Origin: Celeribacter sp. HF31
GTDB taxonomy: Bacteria; Pseudomonadota; Alphaproteobacteria; Rhodobacterales; Rhodobacteraceae
NCBI RefSeq assembly: GCF_011806455.1
Contig: NZ_JAATOT010000005.1
Coordinates: 62,001 to 126,000, forward strand
Length of the DNA: 64,000 bases
Direction: 5' to 3'
How positions within the stretch are numbered: the first letter of the stretch is position 1; each line of letters opens with the position of its first letter. Below the pieces are notes generated by a model. That model did not search any database and was not told where the DNA came from. It saw only the letters and a program-made list of their open reading frames with translations. Below, piece by piece: positions 19,103-28,270 of this stretch. Position numbers and translations under genes: made by a program.

Positions 19103-21049
19103 TTATTTCAAGTCCGGCGCGAGTGCGGCGTCTTTCAGCTCAGCCACGATGTCCGCAAGTGACATCATCGCGGTCTGTTTTTCGCCCAAACGGCGCACGG
19201 AGACGGTCTTATCGTCGACCTCGCGGGCACCGACGGCCAGAATCACCGGCACTTTGGCGAGGCTGTGTTCGCGGACCTTGTAGTTGATCTTCTCGTTTCG
19301 CGTGTCGGCCTCGGCCCGCACACCGGCGGCTTTGAGAGCGGCCACGACCTCGGCGGCGTAGTCATCCGCCTCGGAGACGATGGTGGTCACAACGACCTGA
19401 CGGGGCGCGAGCCAGAAGGGCAGTTTGCCCGCGTGCTCTTCGATCAGAATGCCGATGAAGCGCTCGAAAGAGCCCACAACCGCGCGGTGCAGCATGATCG
19501 GGCGGTGTTTCGCCCCGTCCTGACCGATATAGCTGGCGTCCAGTCGCTCCGGCAGGTTCGGGTCAACCTGAAGCGTGCCACATTGCCATTCGCGGCCGAT
19601 GGCGTCGGTCAGCACGAACTCAAGCTTCGGCCCGTAAAACGCCCCTTCGCCCTCCTGAATCTCATAGTCGTAACCGGCGGCTTTACAGGCGTTGCCGAGA
19701 GATTCTTCGGAGTGATCCCAGCTTTCTTCGGACCCGATGCGTTTTTCGGGACGGGTCGAAAGCTTGATCGACCAGTCGTTGAACCCGAGATCGGCGTAGA
19801 TTTTCGCGAGGAACTCGATGAACTTCTTGGTCTCCGCTTCGATGTGCTTTTCTTCGCAGAAGATATGCGCGTCGTCCTGCGTGAAGCCGCGCACCCGCAT
19901 GATGCCGTGCAGCGCGCCCGAGGGTTCATAGCGGTTGCACGAGCCAAATTCGGCCATGCGCAGCGGCAGGTCGCGGTAGGATTTCAAACCCTGATTGAAC
20001 ACCTGCACGTGACAGGGGCAGTTCATCGGTTTCAGCGCGTTGACAGTCTTCTCGCGGGCATGATCCTCGTCCACTTCGACGATGAACATGTTTTCCTGAT
20101 AGTTGTCCCAATGCCCCGAAGCTTCCCAGAGTTTGCGGTTCACCACCTGCGGCGTGTTCACCTCGACATAGCCGTCACGCTCTTGTTGGCGACGCATGTA
20201 ATCTTGCAACGTGGTGTAGATTTTCCAGCCGTTCGGATGCCAGAAAATCTGACCCGGCGCCTCTTCCTGCATGTGAAAGAGGTCCATCTCTTTGCCCAGC
20301 TTGCGGTGATCGCGCTTGGCGGCCTCTTCCATCATCAATTCCCAGGCCTTCAGATCCTTGCGGTTCTTGAAAGCCACGCCATAGATGCGCTGCAACATCG
20401 GACGCGAGCTGTCGCCCAACCAATAGGCCCCGGCCACATGGGTCAGTTTGAAGGCATCCGCAGGCACTTGCCCGGTGTGTTGCAAATGCGGACCGCGGCA
20501 GAGATCCTGCCAGTCGCCATGCCAGTACATCCGCAAATCCTCGCCTTCGGGAATGCGGTTCACAAGCTCGATCTTAAAAGGCTCACCCTTTGCGTTGTAA
20601 TAGTCAATCGCCTCGTCACGGCCCCACACTTCGGTCTTCACCGGCTCACGGGCGTTGATGATGTCCTTCATCTTCGCTTCGATCTGACCAAGGTCCTCGG
20701 GCGTGAACGGCTCTTCGCGGTCGAAGTCATAGAACCAGCCATTGTCGCGCACCGGGCCGATGGTCACTTTGACGTCGGGCCAAAGTTCCTGCACCGCGCG
20801 CGCCATGATATGCGCAAGGTCATGCCGGATCAGTTCGAGCGCCGGCGCATCGTCTTGCATGGTGTGAATGGCGATTTGGGCGTCCGCGTTGATCGGCCAC
20901 TGGAGGTCCCAGTGCTGACCGTTGACGGACGCGGAGATCGCTTTCTTCGCAAGGCTGTTGGAAATGCTTGCGGCCACATCGGCAGGGGTCACGCCAGCAT
21001 GAAACTCGCGCGAATTGCCATCGGGGAATGTGAGAGAAATCGGTGCCAT
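19103..21049 (-). CDS. thrS: Threonine--tRNA ligase
   Basis: 648 residues, class II synthetase. It has an N-terminal TGS domain (about 1-60), the editing domain with the HxxxH-type motif ([17 protein letters not shown]), the catalytic core with zinc ligands in [10 protein letters not shown] and in [12 protein letters not shown], and a C-terminal anticodon-binding domain ([19 protein letters not shown]). It charges tRNA-Thr and edits mischarged serine. Divergent from the MFS gene. Confidence 0.97.
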   Translation of the reverse strand: MAPISLTFPDGNSREFHAGVTPADVAASISNSLAKKAISASVNGQHWDLQWPINADAQIAIHTMQDDAPALELIRHDLAHIMARAVQELWPDVKVTIGPVRDNGWFYDFDREEPFTPEDLGQIEAKMKDIINAREPVKTEVWGRDEAIDYYNAKGEPFKIELVNRIPEGEDLRMYWHGDWQDLCRGPHLQHTGQVPADAFKLTHVAGAYWLGDSSRPMLQRIYGVAFKNRKDLKAWELMMEEAAKRDHRKLGKEMDLFHMQEEAPGQIFWHPNGWKIYTTLQDYMRRQQERDGYVEVNTPQVVNRKLWEASGHWDNYQENMFIVEVDEDHAREKTVNALKPMNCPCHVQVFNQGLKSYRDLPLRMAEFGSCNRYEPSGALHGIMRVRGFTQDDAHIFCEEKHIEAETKKFIEFLAKIYADLGFNDWSIKLSTRPEKRIGSEESWDHSEESLGNACKAAGYDYEIQEGEGAFYGPKLEFVLTDAIGREWQCGTLQVDPNLPERLDASYIGQDGAKHRPIMLHRAVVGSFERFIGILIEEHAGKLPFWLAPRQVVVTTIVSEADDYAAEVVAALKAAGVRAEADTRNEKINYKVREHSLAKVPVILAVGAREVDDKTVSVRRLGEKQTAMMSLADIVAELKDAALAPDLK

Positions 21050-21162
21050 ATCTTTAGGCTCTCCTCGTCGGTTTGGCGCCTACCAAGCGCCCGGTTGCGG
21101 GTATATGTGTTTGCCCTATGTCTTCTTTTGAATGTGTAAAGTCAATGTGAAAGGTTTCCCAT

Positions 21163-22476
21163 ATGTCTCTTTCCGAGCGTCTGTTTCGGACCCTGTCCGG
21201 TTCGAAAGACGCGCAAGGCACGGCCGAGGGTCTGAGCGATCAGGCAACGCGGGCCGAACCCACAAATTTCCTGCGCCATGTCGGTGCTTTGTCGATGACC
21301 AAATCTGCCGATGGGCTGTTCGATCCCAAATTGGTCCTGTCCTGGCTGATGTCGCATCTGGGCGCGCCGGCCGCGCTCATCGGGCTTTTGGTGCCGATCC
21401 GCGAGGCAGGTGCGCTTTTGCCGCAGCTTTTCACCGCGCCGCGCGTTCACCGTATGGCACAACGCAAATGGGCCTGGGCCTTGGCCGGTCTGGGGCAGGG
21501 GATTGCCGCCGCCGCTCTCGTGCTCATCGGGTTGACTTTGACCGGCTGGGCCGCGGGCGTTGCGGCCTGTGTCGCCGTCGCCTTTCTGGCCGTGTCGCGC
21601 TCGGTGGCCTCGGTCAGCTACAAAGACATCTTGGGCAAGACCATCGCCAAGACCCGACGCGGTGCGGTTACCGGCACCGCAAGTTCCGTGTCCTCCGTGG
21701 CGGTTGTGGCCTTCGCGCTTTTGCTGATCTTTGCGCCTGTGGACCGTTACGCTCTGGTGATCGGCGCACTTGCGGCGGCTGCCGTGCTTTGGGGGCTGGC
21801 CTTCGCAATCTTCTCCACTCTGCGTGAGGAAAAGGACCCCGGCGAGGGCCGCGAAAAGGTTCTGGCCCAGCTCAAACTTCTCAAACACAAGCCCATGCTG
21901 CGCCGCTTTATCTATGCCCGGGGGCTTTTGACCGGCACGGCACTCGCCCCGCCTTATCTGATCGTCTTAGGCGCACAGGCGGGCAATGGCACGTTTGAGG
22001 CCTTGGGCGCTTCCGTTCTGGCCTCCGCGCTCGCGTCTTTCTTGTCGTCCTACGTCTGGGGGCGGCTCGCGGATCGCTCGTCGAAAACTGTGCTGGCACT
22101 CTCGGGCCTCTTCGGCGCCGCCGCCCTCGTGTTGGGTGTCACGCTTGATCTCATGGGGCTCTCCGCGACCTCTTGGGCCATCCCATTGTCGCTCTTTCTC
22201 TTGATGATTTGCTATCACGGCGTGCGTCAGGGCCGCTCCACCTACCTTGTCGATCTCGCCCCCGAAGATCAGCGCACCGCCTATACCGCCGTTGCCAACA
22301 CGGTGATCGGCGTGATTTTGCTGGGATCGGGTGTGATCGGCGCCGTGGCTTCTGCCCTCGGTCCGCATGCGGCGCTTTTGAGTTTCGCAGGGTTGGCACT
22401 GGCGGGAGCTGTTGTTGCGTTTCGTCTTGAAGAGGTCGAGGAGGGCTTTTCGCTTTTCGCCATGGAAAAAGACTAA
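21163..22476 (+). CDS. Major facilitator superfamily transporter
   Basis: 437 residues with about twelve hydrophobic helices; the loop PRVHRMAQRKW and the repeat-like loop WGRLADRSSKTVLA (near residue 300) match the MFS loop 2-3 and 8-9 motifs. A hydrophilic N-terminal tail of about 40 residues precedes the first helix. GAAAGG precedes the ATG. Substrate unknown. It is followed by an alpha/beta hydrolase gene after 62 bases. Confidence 0.85.
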   Translation: MSLSERLFRTLSGSKDAQGTAEGLSDQATRAEPTNFLRHVGALSMTKSADGLFDPKLVLSWLMSHLGAPAALIGLLVPIREAGALLPQLFTAPRVHRMAQRKWAWALAGLGQGIAAAALVLIGLTLTGWAAGVAACVAVAFLAVSRSVASVSYKDILGKTIAKTRRGAVTGTASSVSSVAVVAFALLLIFAPVDRYALVIGALAAAAVLWGLAFAIFSTLREEKDPGEGREKVLAQLKLLKHKPMLRRFIYARGLLTGTALAPPYLIVLGAQAGNGTFEALGASVLASALASFLSSYVWGRLADRSSKTVLALSGLFGAAALVLGVTLDLMGLSATSWAIPLSLFLLMICYHGVRQGRSTYLVDLAPEDQRTAYTAVANTVIGVILLGSGVIGAVASALGPHAALLSFAGLALAGAVVAFRLEEVEEGFSLFAMEKD

Positions 22477-22538
22477 CGCGCGATTGATTGCAAACCCTCG
22501 GCAGGACCGATAGCACTCATCTCAAAAGGGAGCCAAAC

Positions 22539-23282
22539 ATGACCGATTATCTCGACACCCCCTCCGGCCGCCGCATTGCCTACAATCGTCTTGAGGGCGA
22601 GGGCACCGGCGTTGTGTTCCTTGGCGGGTTCATGTCGGATATGGCGGGGACGAAAGCCGTGGCGCTCGAACAATGGGCGGCGGCACAGGGCCGGCCTTTC
22701 CTTCGGTTCGATTACTCGGGGCATGGAGAAAGCGCCGGAGAGTTCCGTGACGGCTGTATCGGCGATTGGGCGGAGGATGCGCAGGCGGTGATCGAAGCGC
22801 TCACGGATGGCCCGCAGGTGCTTGTCGGCTCCTCCATGGGCGGTTGGATTTCGCTTTTGATGTGCAAACGCATTCATCCGCGTGTCGGCGGCCTTGTGAC
22901 CATTGCTGCCGCGCCTGACTTTACCGAAGACGGCTTTTGGGCCGGCTTCGATGAGACACAGCGCAAGGCGCTCATCGACGAGGGCGTCGTCATGGTGCCC
23001 TCCGATTATGCCGACCCTTATCCGATCACCCGGCGCCTCATCGAGGACGGGCGCGACCATCTGATCCTGCGCAGCCCCTTGGCGCTGCCCTTCCCGGTGC
23101 GCTTCCTTCAGGGCACGGCGGACACCTCCGTGTCGGTCGAGACCGCGATGCAGCTCTTCGATCATGCGGTGGGCGATGATATACGCCTCACTCTGGTCAA
23201 AGGGGCGGATCATTCCTTCTCCACCGTCGAGTGCCTCAAGATCATCGAGGCGGCGATCTTTGATGTGCTGGCCGGAGTTTGA
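22539..23282 (+). CDS. Alpha/beta hydrolase (esterase/thioesterase-like)
   Basis: 247 residues from the ATG preceded by AAAGGGAG. The nucleophile elbow is GSSMGG with Ser99, the oxyanion side is LGGFMSDM, and the C-terminal GADHSFS supplies the histidine; GTADTSV holds the acid. The pattern FLGGFMSDMAGTKA and FDYSGHGESAG is close to ABHD10-like acyl thioesterases. Substrate not predictable. Probably a separate unit from the following hydrolase (81-base gap). Confidence 0.87.
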   Translation: MTDYLDTPSGRRIAYNRLEGEGTGVVFLGGFMSDMAGTKAVALEQWAAAQGRPFLRFDYSGHGESAGEFRDGCIGDWAEDAQAVIEALTDGPQVLVGSSMGGWISLLMCKRIHPRVGGLVTIAAAPDFTEDGFWAGFDETQRKALIDEGVVMVPSDYADPYPITRRLIEDGRDHLILRSPLALPFPVRFLQGTADTSVSVETAMQLFDHAVGDDIRLTLVKGADHSFSTVECLKIIEAAIFDVLAGV

Positions 23283-23363
23283 ACGGATAAGTGATCTCAC
23301 GAGCGCTTGACCCTCTGTCCTGCGGCATGTGAGAAAAATGCAAGTTTTCCTGTGGATTGACTG

Positions 23364-24077
23364 ATGACCGAGAGCCTCGTTCTGCTGCCCGGATTTCTGG
23401 CCGATGGCCGGGTGTTCGCCGATCAGATCAATGATCTGAGCCGTCACCATGCCGTGATGGTCGCGCCTTTGCTGGGCGAGAGCCTCACCGAGATGGCCGA
23501 TGCGGTGCTGGCCGTCGCGCCGCCGAAATTCGCGGTGGCGGGGCATGATCTGGGCGCCTCTGTCGCGACCGAAATCCTGCGCCGCGCGCCCGGACGGGTG
23601 AGCCGCATCGCGCTGATCTCCGGCTCTGCGCAGGCGGAGCCGCCCAATGCCGCCGCCGCCCGCGAGCCGCGGATGATCAAGGCCAAGACGGGCCGCTTTG
23701 GCGAGGTTTTGTGGGAAGAACTGCCCACGACCGCGCTTTTCGAGACGCCCCATCGCAACGCCATTCGTGACCATTGGCTCGATATGGCGATGGAGGCGGG
23801 GCTTGAGACCTATTTGCGCCAATCGCGCATTCTGCAACGTCGCCCGGATCACCAAAACGTCCTGCGGCGCGCCCGCATTCCGGCGCTGGTGATCGGCGGC
23901 GCCTCGGACACGATCTGTCCGCCAAGGCGTCAGGATTTCATCGCCCAGCTCATGCCGCGCGCGGATCTTGTCCTGATCGAGCGGGCCGGCCATCTGCCGA
24001 TGCTGGAAGCGCCGCAAACCGTGTCGCGCGCGCTCAAGGCATGGCTCGAAGCCGAAGCACCCTTCGTGCTGCGGTGA
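23364..24077 (+). CDS. Alpha/beta hydrolase with aspartate at the nucleophile position
   Basis: 237 residues. The elbow reads GHDLGA with Asp62 where most esterases have serine, as in epoxide hydrolases and haloalkane dehalogenases. The other elements are LPGFLADGRVF (oxyanion), GASDTICPP (acid region) and ERAGHLPMLE (histidine). The cap is short, so true dehalogenase function is uncertain. Followed by a terminator shared with the convergent phaZ. Confidence 0.85.
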   Translation: MTESLVLLPGFLADGRVFADQINDLSRHHAVMVAPLLGESLTEMADAVLAVAPPKFAVAGHDLGASVATEILRRAPGRVSRIALISGSAQAEPPNAAAAREPRMIKAKTGRFGEVLWEELPTTALFETPHRNAIRDHWLDMAMEAGLETYLRQSRILQRRPDHQNVLRRARIPALVIGGASDTICPPRRQDFIAQLMPRADLVLIERAGHLPMLEAPQTVSRALKAWLEAEAPFVLR

Positions 24078-24107
24078 GTGTTTCGAGGCTGATCTTTTTC
24101 TTGGTGA

Positions 24108-24118
24108 AAATACTCAAA
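24108..24118 (-). repeat. TTTGAGTATTT element, copy 1 (minus strand)
   Basis: AAATACTCAAA on the plus strand, that is TTTGAGTATTT on the minus strand, between the hydrolase stop and the terminator before phaZ. The same 11-base core recurs at 28901-28911 and 42207-42217, each time just after the end of a gene or its terminator. Confidence 0.45.
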
Positions 24119-24121
24119 GAA

Positions 24122-24142
24122 ACGGCGCCTCTCGGGCGCCGT
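24122..24142. terminator. Hairpin terminator between hydrolase and phaZ
   Basis: ACGGCGCC (24122-24129) and GGCGCCGT (24135-24142) form an 8-bp stem with a 5-base loop, followed by CTTTTTC on the plus strand. It lies between two convergent genes and can serve both. Confidence 0.85.
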
Positions 24143-24147
24143 CTTTT

Positions 24148-25422
24148 TCAACCCGCTTTCGCTTCGGTATCTTTCCCGGCCACAACCCGCGGCCCCGAGT
24201 TGGCGTCGATGAAGTCGAGCACCAGAGGCCGGATGTTGTTGCGCCAGCTTTTGCCCGCGAAAATCCCGTAATGCCCGGCGCCGGGTTCGAGATGCGCGGC
24301 CTTCTTGCTGTCCGGCAGGCCGGTGCAGAGATCCAGCGCGGCGACACATTGGCCCGGCGCGGAGATGTCGTCATTCTCGCCCTCAACGGTTTTCACCGCC
24401 ACGTCGGTGATCTTGCCGATATCAACTTTTTTGCCAGCGACGGTGAATTCGTTCTTCGCGATCTCGAGGCCCTTGAAGATGCGTTCAACAGTCGAGAGGT
24501 AGAATTCGCCGGTCATATCCATAACGGCGAGATATTCGTCATAGAATTTGTTGTGGCGGTCATGTTCGCCCGCCTCGCCCTTGGCAACGCGCGAGATTTG
24601 ATCGGCGAAGGCCTGGGAGTGGTTGTCCATGTTCATCGCGATGAAGGAGCTGAGCTGCAACAGGCCAGGGTAGACCTTGCGGCCCACGCCTTTGTATTTG
24701 TAGCCGACACGCTGGATCATCGAATTTTCAAGCTGGCCCATGGTGACGCGGTTGCCGAAATCCGTGACTTCCGTGGGCGTCGCGTCCGGGTCGATCGGGC
24801 CACCGATGAGCGTCAGGGATCGTGGCTGGGCCTTCGGGTCTTCTTCGGCGAGGTAGGCGGTGGCAGCAAGCGTCAGAGGCGCCGGTTGGCAGACGGCGAT
24901 CACATGGGTGTTCGGGCCCAGATGTTTCATGAAGTCGACGAGGTAGAGGGTATAATCCTCGACATCGAATTTGCCCTCAGACACGGGGATGTCACGGGCG
25001 TTGTGCCAGTCGGTGATATAGACCTCGCAGTCCGGTAAAAGCGAAATGACGGTCGAGCGCAAAAGCGTGGCGTAGTGGCCGGACATCGGTGCGACCAAAA
25101 GCACGCGGCGCTTCATCTCGTCCCGGCCCTGCACGTTGAAATGGATCAGATCGCCAAAGGGTTTCGCAACCTCGATGTCGATGTCGACAAGGTGGTCACG
25201 CCCGTCTTCGCCGACAACGGTGTCGATGCCCCAGTCGGGTTTGGTGACCATGCGCGAAAAGGCGCGCTCCGTCACCTGACCCCAGGCGGCGAGCCATTGA
25301 ATGCCGGGGTTGGGCATCATCGCCATCGCCGGGTAGGAGCCAAAGGCCTGAGCCGAGGCGCCCAGCCATTGGTTCGTGTTGCGGATCGTTTCCATCAGAT
25401 CGTAGGTAGCCATAAAGCGCAT
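24148..25422 (-). CDS. phaZ: Intracellular poly(3-hydroxybutyrate) depolymerase
   Basis: 424 residues from the ATG that follows AGGAGG. The nucleophile is Cys178 in VCQPAPLT, the cysteine-type lipase box of cytoplasmic PHB depolymerases, with the acid and His in the C-terminal part (EGENDDIS and PGAGHYGIFAGKSW). It degrades stored PHB to hydroxybutyrate. Divergent from phaC with a 162-base shared control region. The reading frame stays open far past the start into phaC antisense, but nothing supports a longer protein. Confidence 0.95.
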   Translation of the reverse strand: MRFMATYDLMETIRNTNQWLGASAQAFGSYPAMAMMPNPGIQWLAAWGQVTERAFSRMVTKPDWGIDTVVGEDGRDHLVDIDIEVAKPFGDLIHFNVQGRDEMKRRVLLVAPMSGHYATLLRSTVISLLPDCEVYITDWHNARDIPVSEGKFDVEDYTLYLVDFMKHLGPNTHVIAVCQPAPLTLAATAYLAEEDPKAQPRSLTLIGGPIDPDATPTEVTDFGNRVTMGQLENSMIQRVGYKYKGVGRKVYPGLLQLSSFIAMNMDNHSQAFADQISRVAKGEAGEHDRHNKFYDEYLAVMDMTGEFYLSTVERIFKGLEIAKNEFTVAGKKVDIGKITDVAVKTVEGENDDISAPGQCVAALDLCTGLPDSKKAAHLEPGAGHYGIFAGKSWRNNIRPLVLDFIDANSGPRVVAGKDTEAKAG

Positions 25423-25537
25423 GTGGGCCTCCTGTGTGTGCCGGTGACAGGCCTGACCTCTGAGGTAGAGCGTCGCAATCTGCGGCTTCGTCTTCCCACA
25501 GGACAAGTCTGTCGCTATCGTAACTGATATAGTCTTA

Positions 25538-25555
25538 CAGCATTTTACGATGCTG
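25538..25555. promoter_or_regulatory. Dyad in the phaZ/phaC control region
   Basis: CAGCAT (25538-25543) and ATGCTG (25550-25555) form a perfect dyad with a 6-base spacer, 30 bases before the phaC start. The TGC/GCA content fits binding sites of the PHB regulator PhaR, whose gene is downstream in the same cluster. TATAGT just upstream (about 25528-25533) may be a -10 box. Confidence 0.45.
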
Positions 25556-25584
25556 CAAGTGCAAAAAATTGGGGAGGTTGCGCA

Positions 25585-27390
25585 ATGGCTCGGGATGGAG
25601 AGGTCAAAACGCAGGAAAAACAACAGGATTTGGACAAGCTCAACGAGAATATTGTCAAAATCGAAGAGCTTTCCGCGCGTCTTGTTGCTGCGCTGGCACA
25701 GAAAAAGCCGATTCCTCCCTCGCTTCAGGGGCCCAGTCAGGAGTTGTTTCTCAAGGCCGCCAGCGCCTATATGGCCGAAATGATGAACAACCCGGCCCGG
25801 GTGATCGAGCATCAGGTGAGCCATTGGGGCAAGACGCTCAAGCATTACGTCGACGCCCAGCAGAGGCTCAGCCACGGCGACCTGACGCCACCGCCCGACG
25901 AGACGCCGAAAGACCGCCGGTTTCAGAACCCTCTGTGGCAGAGCAATCCCTATTTCAACTTTCTCAAACAGCAATACATGCTCAACGCCGAGGCGATGGA
26001 AAACGCCGTCACCGATCTCGAAGGGATGGACGCACGGGATCGCCGGCGGGTGGATTATTTCACCCGGCAGATCATCGACATGATGTCGCCGACGAATTTC
26101 CTCGCGACCAACCCGGACGCTTTGCAGCACGCATTGGAGACCGATGGCGAGAGCCTTGTGAAGGGCCTTGAGAACCTCGTGCGCGATCTGGAGGATCACC
26201 ATGGCGAGATGATCGTGAATCTCGCCGATAAGGAAGCGTTCGAGGTGGGCCGGAATATCGGCACGTCCAAAGGCTCGGTGGTGTTTCGCAACCGCATGTT
26301 CGAGCTGATCCAATATGCGCCCCTGACCGAAGAGGTGCATAAGACGCCGCTTTTGATCTTTCCGCCCTGGATCAACAAATTCTACATTCTCGACCTGCGC
26401 GAACAGAACTCGCTGATCAAATGGATCACGGAACAGGGCTACACTGTTTTCGTCGTCTCCTGGGTCAACCCGAATGAGGGCTATGCCGATGTGCGCATGG
26501 ATGATTATGTCGAGGAGGGGTTCCTGACCGCCATCGAGCAGGTCAAAAAGATCACGTCGGAGCCGAAGATCAACGTGATCGGCTATTGCATCGCGGGCAC
26601 GACCCTGTCGATCACGCTGGGGTTGATGAAACAACGCGGCGATACGTCGGTGAAATCTGCGACCTTCTTTACGACGCTGACGGATTTCTCCGATCAGGGC
26701 GAGGTGGGCGTCTTCCTCGATGACGATTTCGTCGATGGGATCGAGGCGGAGGCCAAACGCACCGGCCTGATGAAATCGCTCTACATGAATCGGACCTTCT
26801 CTTATCTGCGCTCCAACGACCTGATCTATCAGCCCGCCATTCGCAGCTATATGATGGGGGAGGCGCCGCCCGCCTTCGATCTGTTGTATTGGAACGGCGA
26901 CGCGACCAACCTTCCGGGCAAGATGGCGGTGCAATATCTGCGGGGCCTGTGTCAGCGCGATGAACTGGCCACCTCGGGCTTTTCGATTTGCGGCACCACG
27001 GTGCATCTCTCGGACGTCACCGTGCCGCTCTGCGCCATCGGTTGCGAGACCGATCACATTGCCGCCTGGGACAGTTCCTACAATGGCATTCGCCAGATGG
27101 GCTCGAAGAACAAGACCTTTATCCTGTCCGAGAGCGGCCACATCGCCGGGATCGTCAATCCGCCGTCGAAAAAGAAATATGGCCATTACACCAACACGGA
27201 CCTGAGCTTGTCTCCGCAAGAGTGGAAGGCCGGGGCGCAGTTCCATCAAGGCTCCTGGTGGCCGCGTTGGGAGAAATGGCTGCACGCGCGGTCCGGCAAG
27301 ATGGTCCCTGCGCGTCAGCCCGGCGATTCGGGGGCGGAGATCCTCGGTCCGGCGCCCGGGAATTACGTCAAATCCCAAGCGACGCCCTGA
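25585..27390 (+). CDS. phaC: Class I polyhydroxyalkanoate synthase
   Basis: 601 residues, typical length for class I synthases that polymerise (R)-3-hydroxybutyryl-CoA on PHB granules. The catalytic triad is Cys335 in GYCIAG, Asp490 in CETDHIAAW and His519 in SESGHIAGIV. The N-terminal 100 residues are charged and variable, as usual. GGGGAGG precedes the ATG. First of phaC-phaP-phaR; a terminator and an inverted repeat separate it from the later genes. Confidence 0.97.
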   Translation: MARDGEVKTQEKQQDLDKLNENIVKIEELSARLVAALAQKKPIPPSLQGPSQELFLKAASAYMAEMMNNPARVIEHQVSHWGKTLKHYVDAQQRLSHGDLTPPPDETPKDRRFQNPLWQSNPYFNFLKQQYMLNAEAMENAVTDLEGMDARDRRRVDYFTRQIIDMMSPTNFLATNPDALQHALETDGESLVKGLENLVRDLEDHHGEMIVNLADKEAFEVGRNIGTSKGSVVFRNRMFELIQYAPLTEEVHKTPLLIFPPWINKFYILDLREQNSLIKWITEQGYTVFVVSWVNPNEGYADVRMDDYVEEGFLTAIEQVKKITSEPKINVIGYCIAGTTLSITLGLMKQRGDTSVKSATFFTTLTDFSDQGEVGVFLDDDFVDGIEAEAKRTGLMKSLYMNRTFSYLRSNDLIYQPAIRSYMMGEAPPAFDLLYWNGDATNLPGKMAVQYLRGLCQRDELATSGFSICGTTVHLSDVTVPLCAIGCETDHIAAWDSSYNGIRQMGSKNKTFILSESGHIAGIVNPPSKKKYGHYTNTDLSLSPQEWKAGAQFHQGSWWPRWEKWLHARSGKMVPARQPGDSGAEILGPAPGNYVKSQATP

Positions 27391-27393
27391 CAT

Positions 27394-27411
27394 CTCTGAC
27401 GTACGTCAGAG
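27394..27411. promoter_or_regulatory. Perfect 18-bp palindrome after phaC
   Basis: CTCTGACGTACGTCAGAG reads the same on both strands and begins three bases after the phaC stop. It has no loop and no T-run, so it is not a good terminator. It may be an operator for the phaP promoter region or a protein site of unknown kind. Confidence 0.45.
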
Positions 27412-27444
27412 CAAATGCCTGAAATCTCGATATTTTCTGTCTTT

Positions 27445-27488
27445 TGCCGCAGTGCAGCATAAATCGCTTGATTTTCTGCACTGCGGCA
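27445..27488. promoter_or_regulatory. Inverted repeat upstream of phaP, probable PhaR operator
   Basis: TGCCGCAGTGCAG (27445-27457) and CTGCACTGCGGCA (27476-27488) form a perfect 13-bp inverted repeat around an 18-base AT-rich spacer, 118 bases before the phasin start. PhaR of Paracoccus and Rhodobacter binds TGC/GCA-rich dyads before phaP and phaR; this site fits that kind of sequence. Confidence 0.6.
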
Positions 27489-27605
27489 TGCATATTGTTT
27501 GTGCAAACGCGAACTGAACAGGCGTTCAGAAGCGCAGACCAAAGCGAAAACCCGTGCCAGACCGGTAGGGGCCGATTTCGCAAAATGCCAGAAGGACTAC
27601 GAGAT

Positions 27606-28049
27606 ATGGCCAAGACCGACGATTTTTCGAAGATGATGAAAGACATGATGGGCTCTTTCCCGATTGACATGTCTGCGATGCAGGAGAGCTTCAAAACCCA
27701 AGCCTCCCTCGCAGAGAAAATGTCCAAAGTGGCGATCGAAGCCGCCGAGAAATCCTCCGAGATTTCCTCGAAATGGACCAAGGAAACCCTGACCAAAGTC
27801 TCCGAAATCACCACCGTGAAAGAAGAGCCGACCGATTACACCAAGGCGATGACCGATTTCGCCTCCGCCCAAGCCGAAATGGCCGCCGAAAACATGGCCG
27901 CCTTCGCCGAAGTGGCCAAGAAAGTTCAGATGGAAACCGTCGAACTGATGCTGGCCGCTGGCAAAGACATGGGCGAAGACATGACCGCCGCTGCCAAAAA
28001 AGCGACGGATGAAATGACCAAAGCCGCGAAAAAAGCGACGGCGAAGTAA
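27606..28049 (+). CDS. phaP: Phasin, PHB granule protein
   Basis: 147 residues, alpha-helical, rich in Ala, Met, Lys and Glu, without cysteine. The core MMKDMMGSFPIDMSAMQESFKTQASLAEKMSKVAIEAAEKSSEISSKWTKETLTK is the amphipathic phasin domain that coats PHB granules, and the Lys/Ala-rich tail (AAKKATDEMTKAAKKATAK) resembles regions that contact nucleic acid. It lies between phaC and phaR, with a probable PhaR operator upstream and a strong terminator downstream. Confidence 0.93.
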   Translation: MAKTDDFSKMMKDMMGSFPIDMSAMQESFKTQASLAEKMSKVAIEAAEKSSEISSKWTKETLTKVSEITTVKEEPTDYTKAMTDFASAQAEMAAENMAAFAEVAKKVQMETVELMLAAGKDMGEDMTAAAKKATDEMTKAAKKATAK

Positions 28050-28114
28050 GCGTTAGACGTCAGTACGAGTAACCTCTCCGCATTTTTTCCTCCTCCCTGA
28101 AAATGTGGATCGCG

Positions 28115-28148
28115 AAACGGGCCTCTCTTCTCAGAGGCCCGTTTTTTT
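28115..28148 (+). terminator. Terminator of phaP
   Basis: AAACGGGCCTCT (28115-28126) and AGAGGCCCGTTT (28133-28144) form a 12-bp stem with a 6-base loop, followed by a run of T to 28148. Confidence 0.93.
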
Positions 28149-28270
28149 GTGTCGACAGCCAGGCGGCCCAGGACTTGGTTGCGTTAACATTTCTGGCCGG
28201 ATTTCTTTTGCTTTTGCAGCATCGCTCGCTTAGGCTCGTTTCATTGCCAATAAAGGGAGGGGAGCCCAAT

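Noticed and set aside
19265-21139. A 624-residue plus-strand frame
   Set aside because: Antisense shadow of thrS with His/Arg-rich composition and no motif.
24148-27393. A 1081-residue frame on the minus strand running through phaZ and antisense to phaC
   Set aside because: Only the part after 25422 matches phaZ and has a good ribosome site; the rest is antisense to phaC, whose catalytic motifs are complete.
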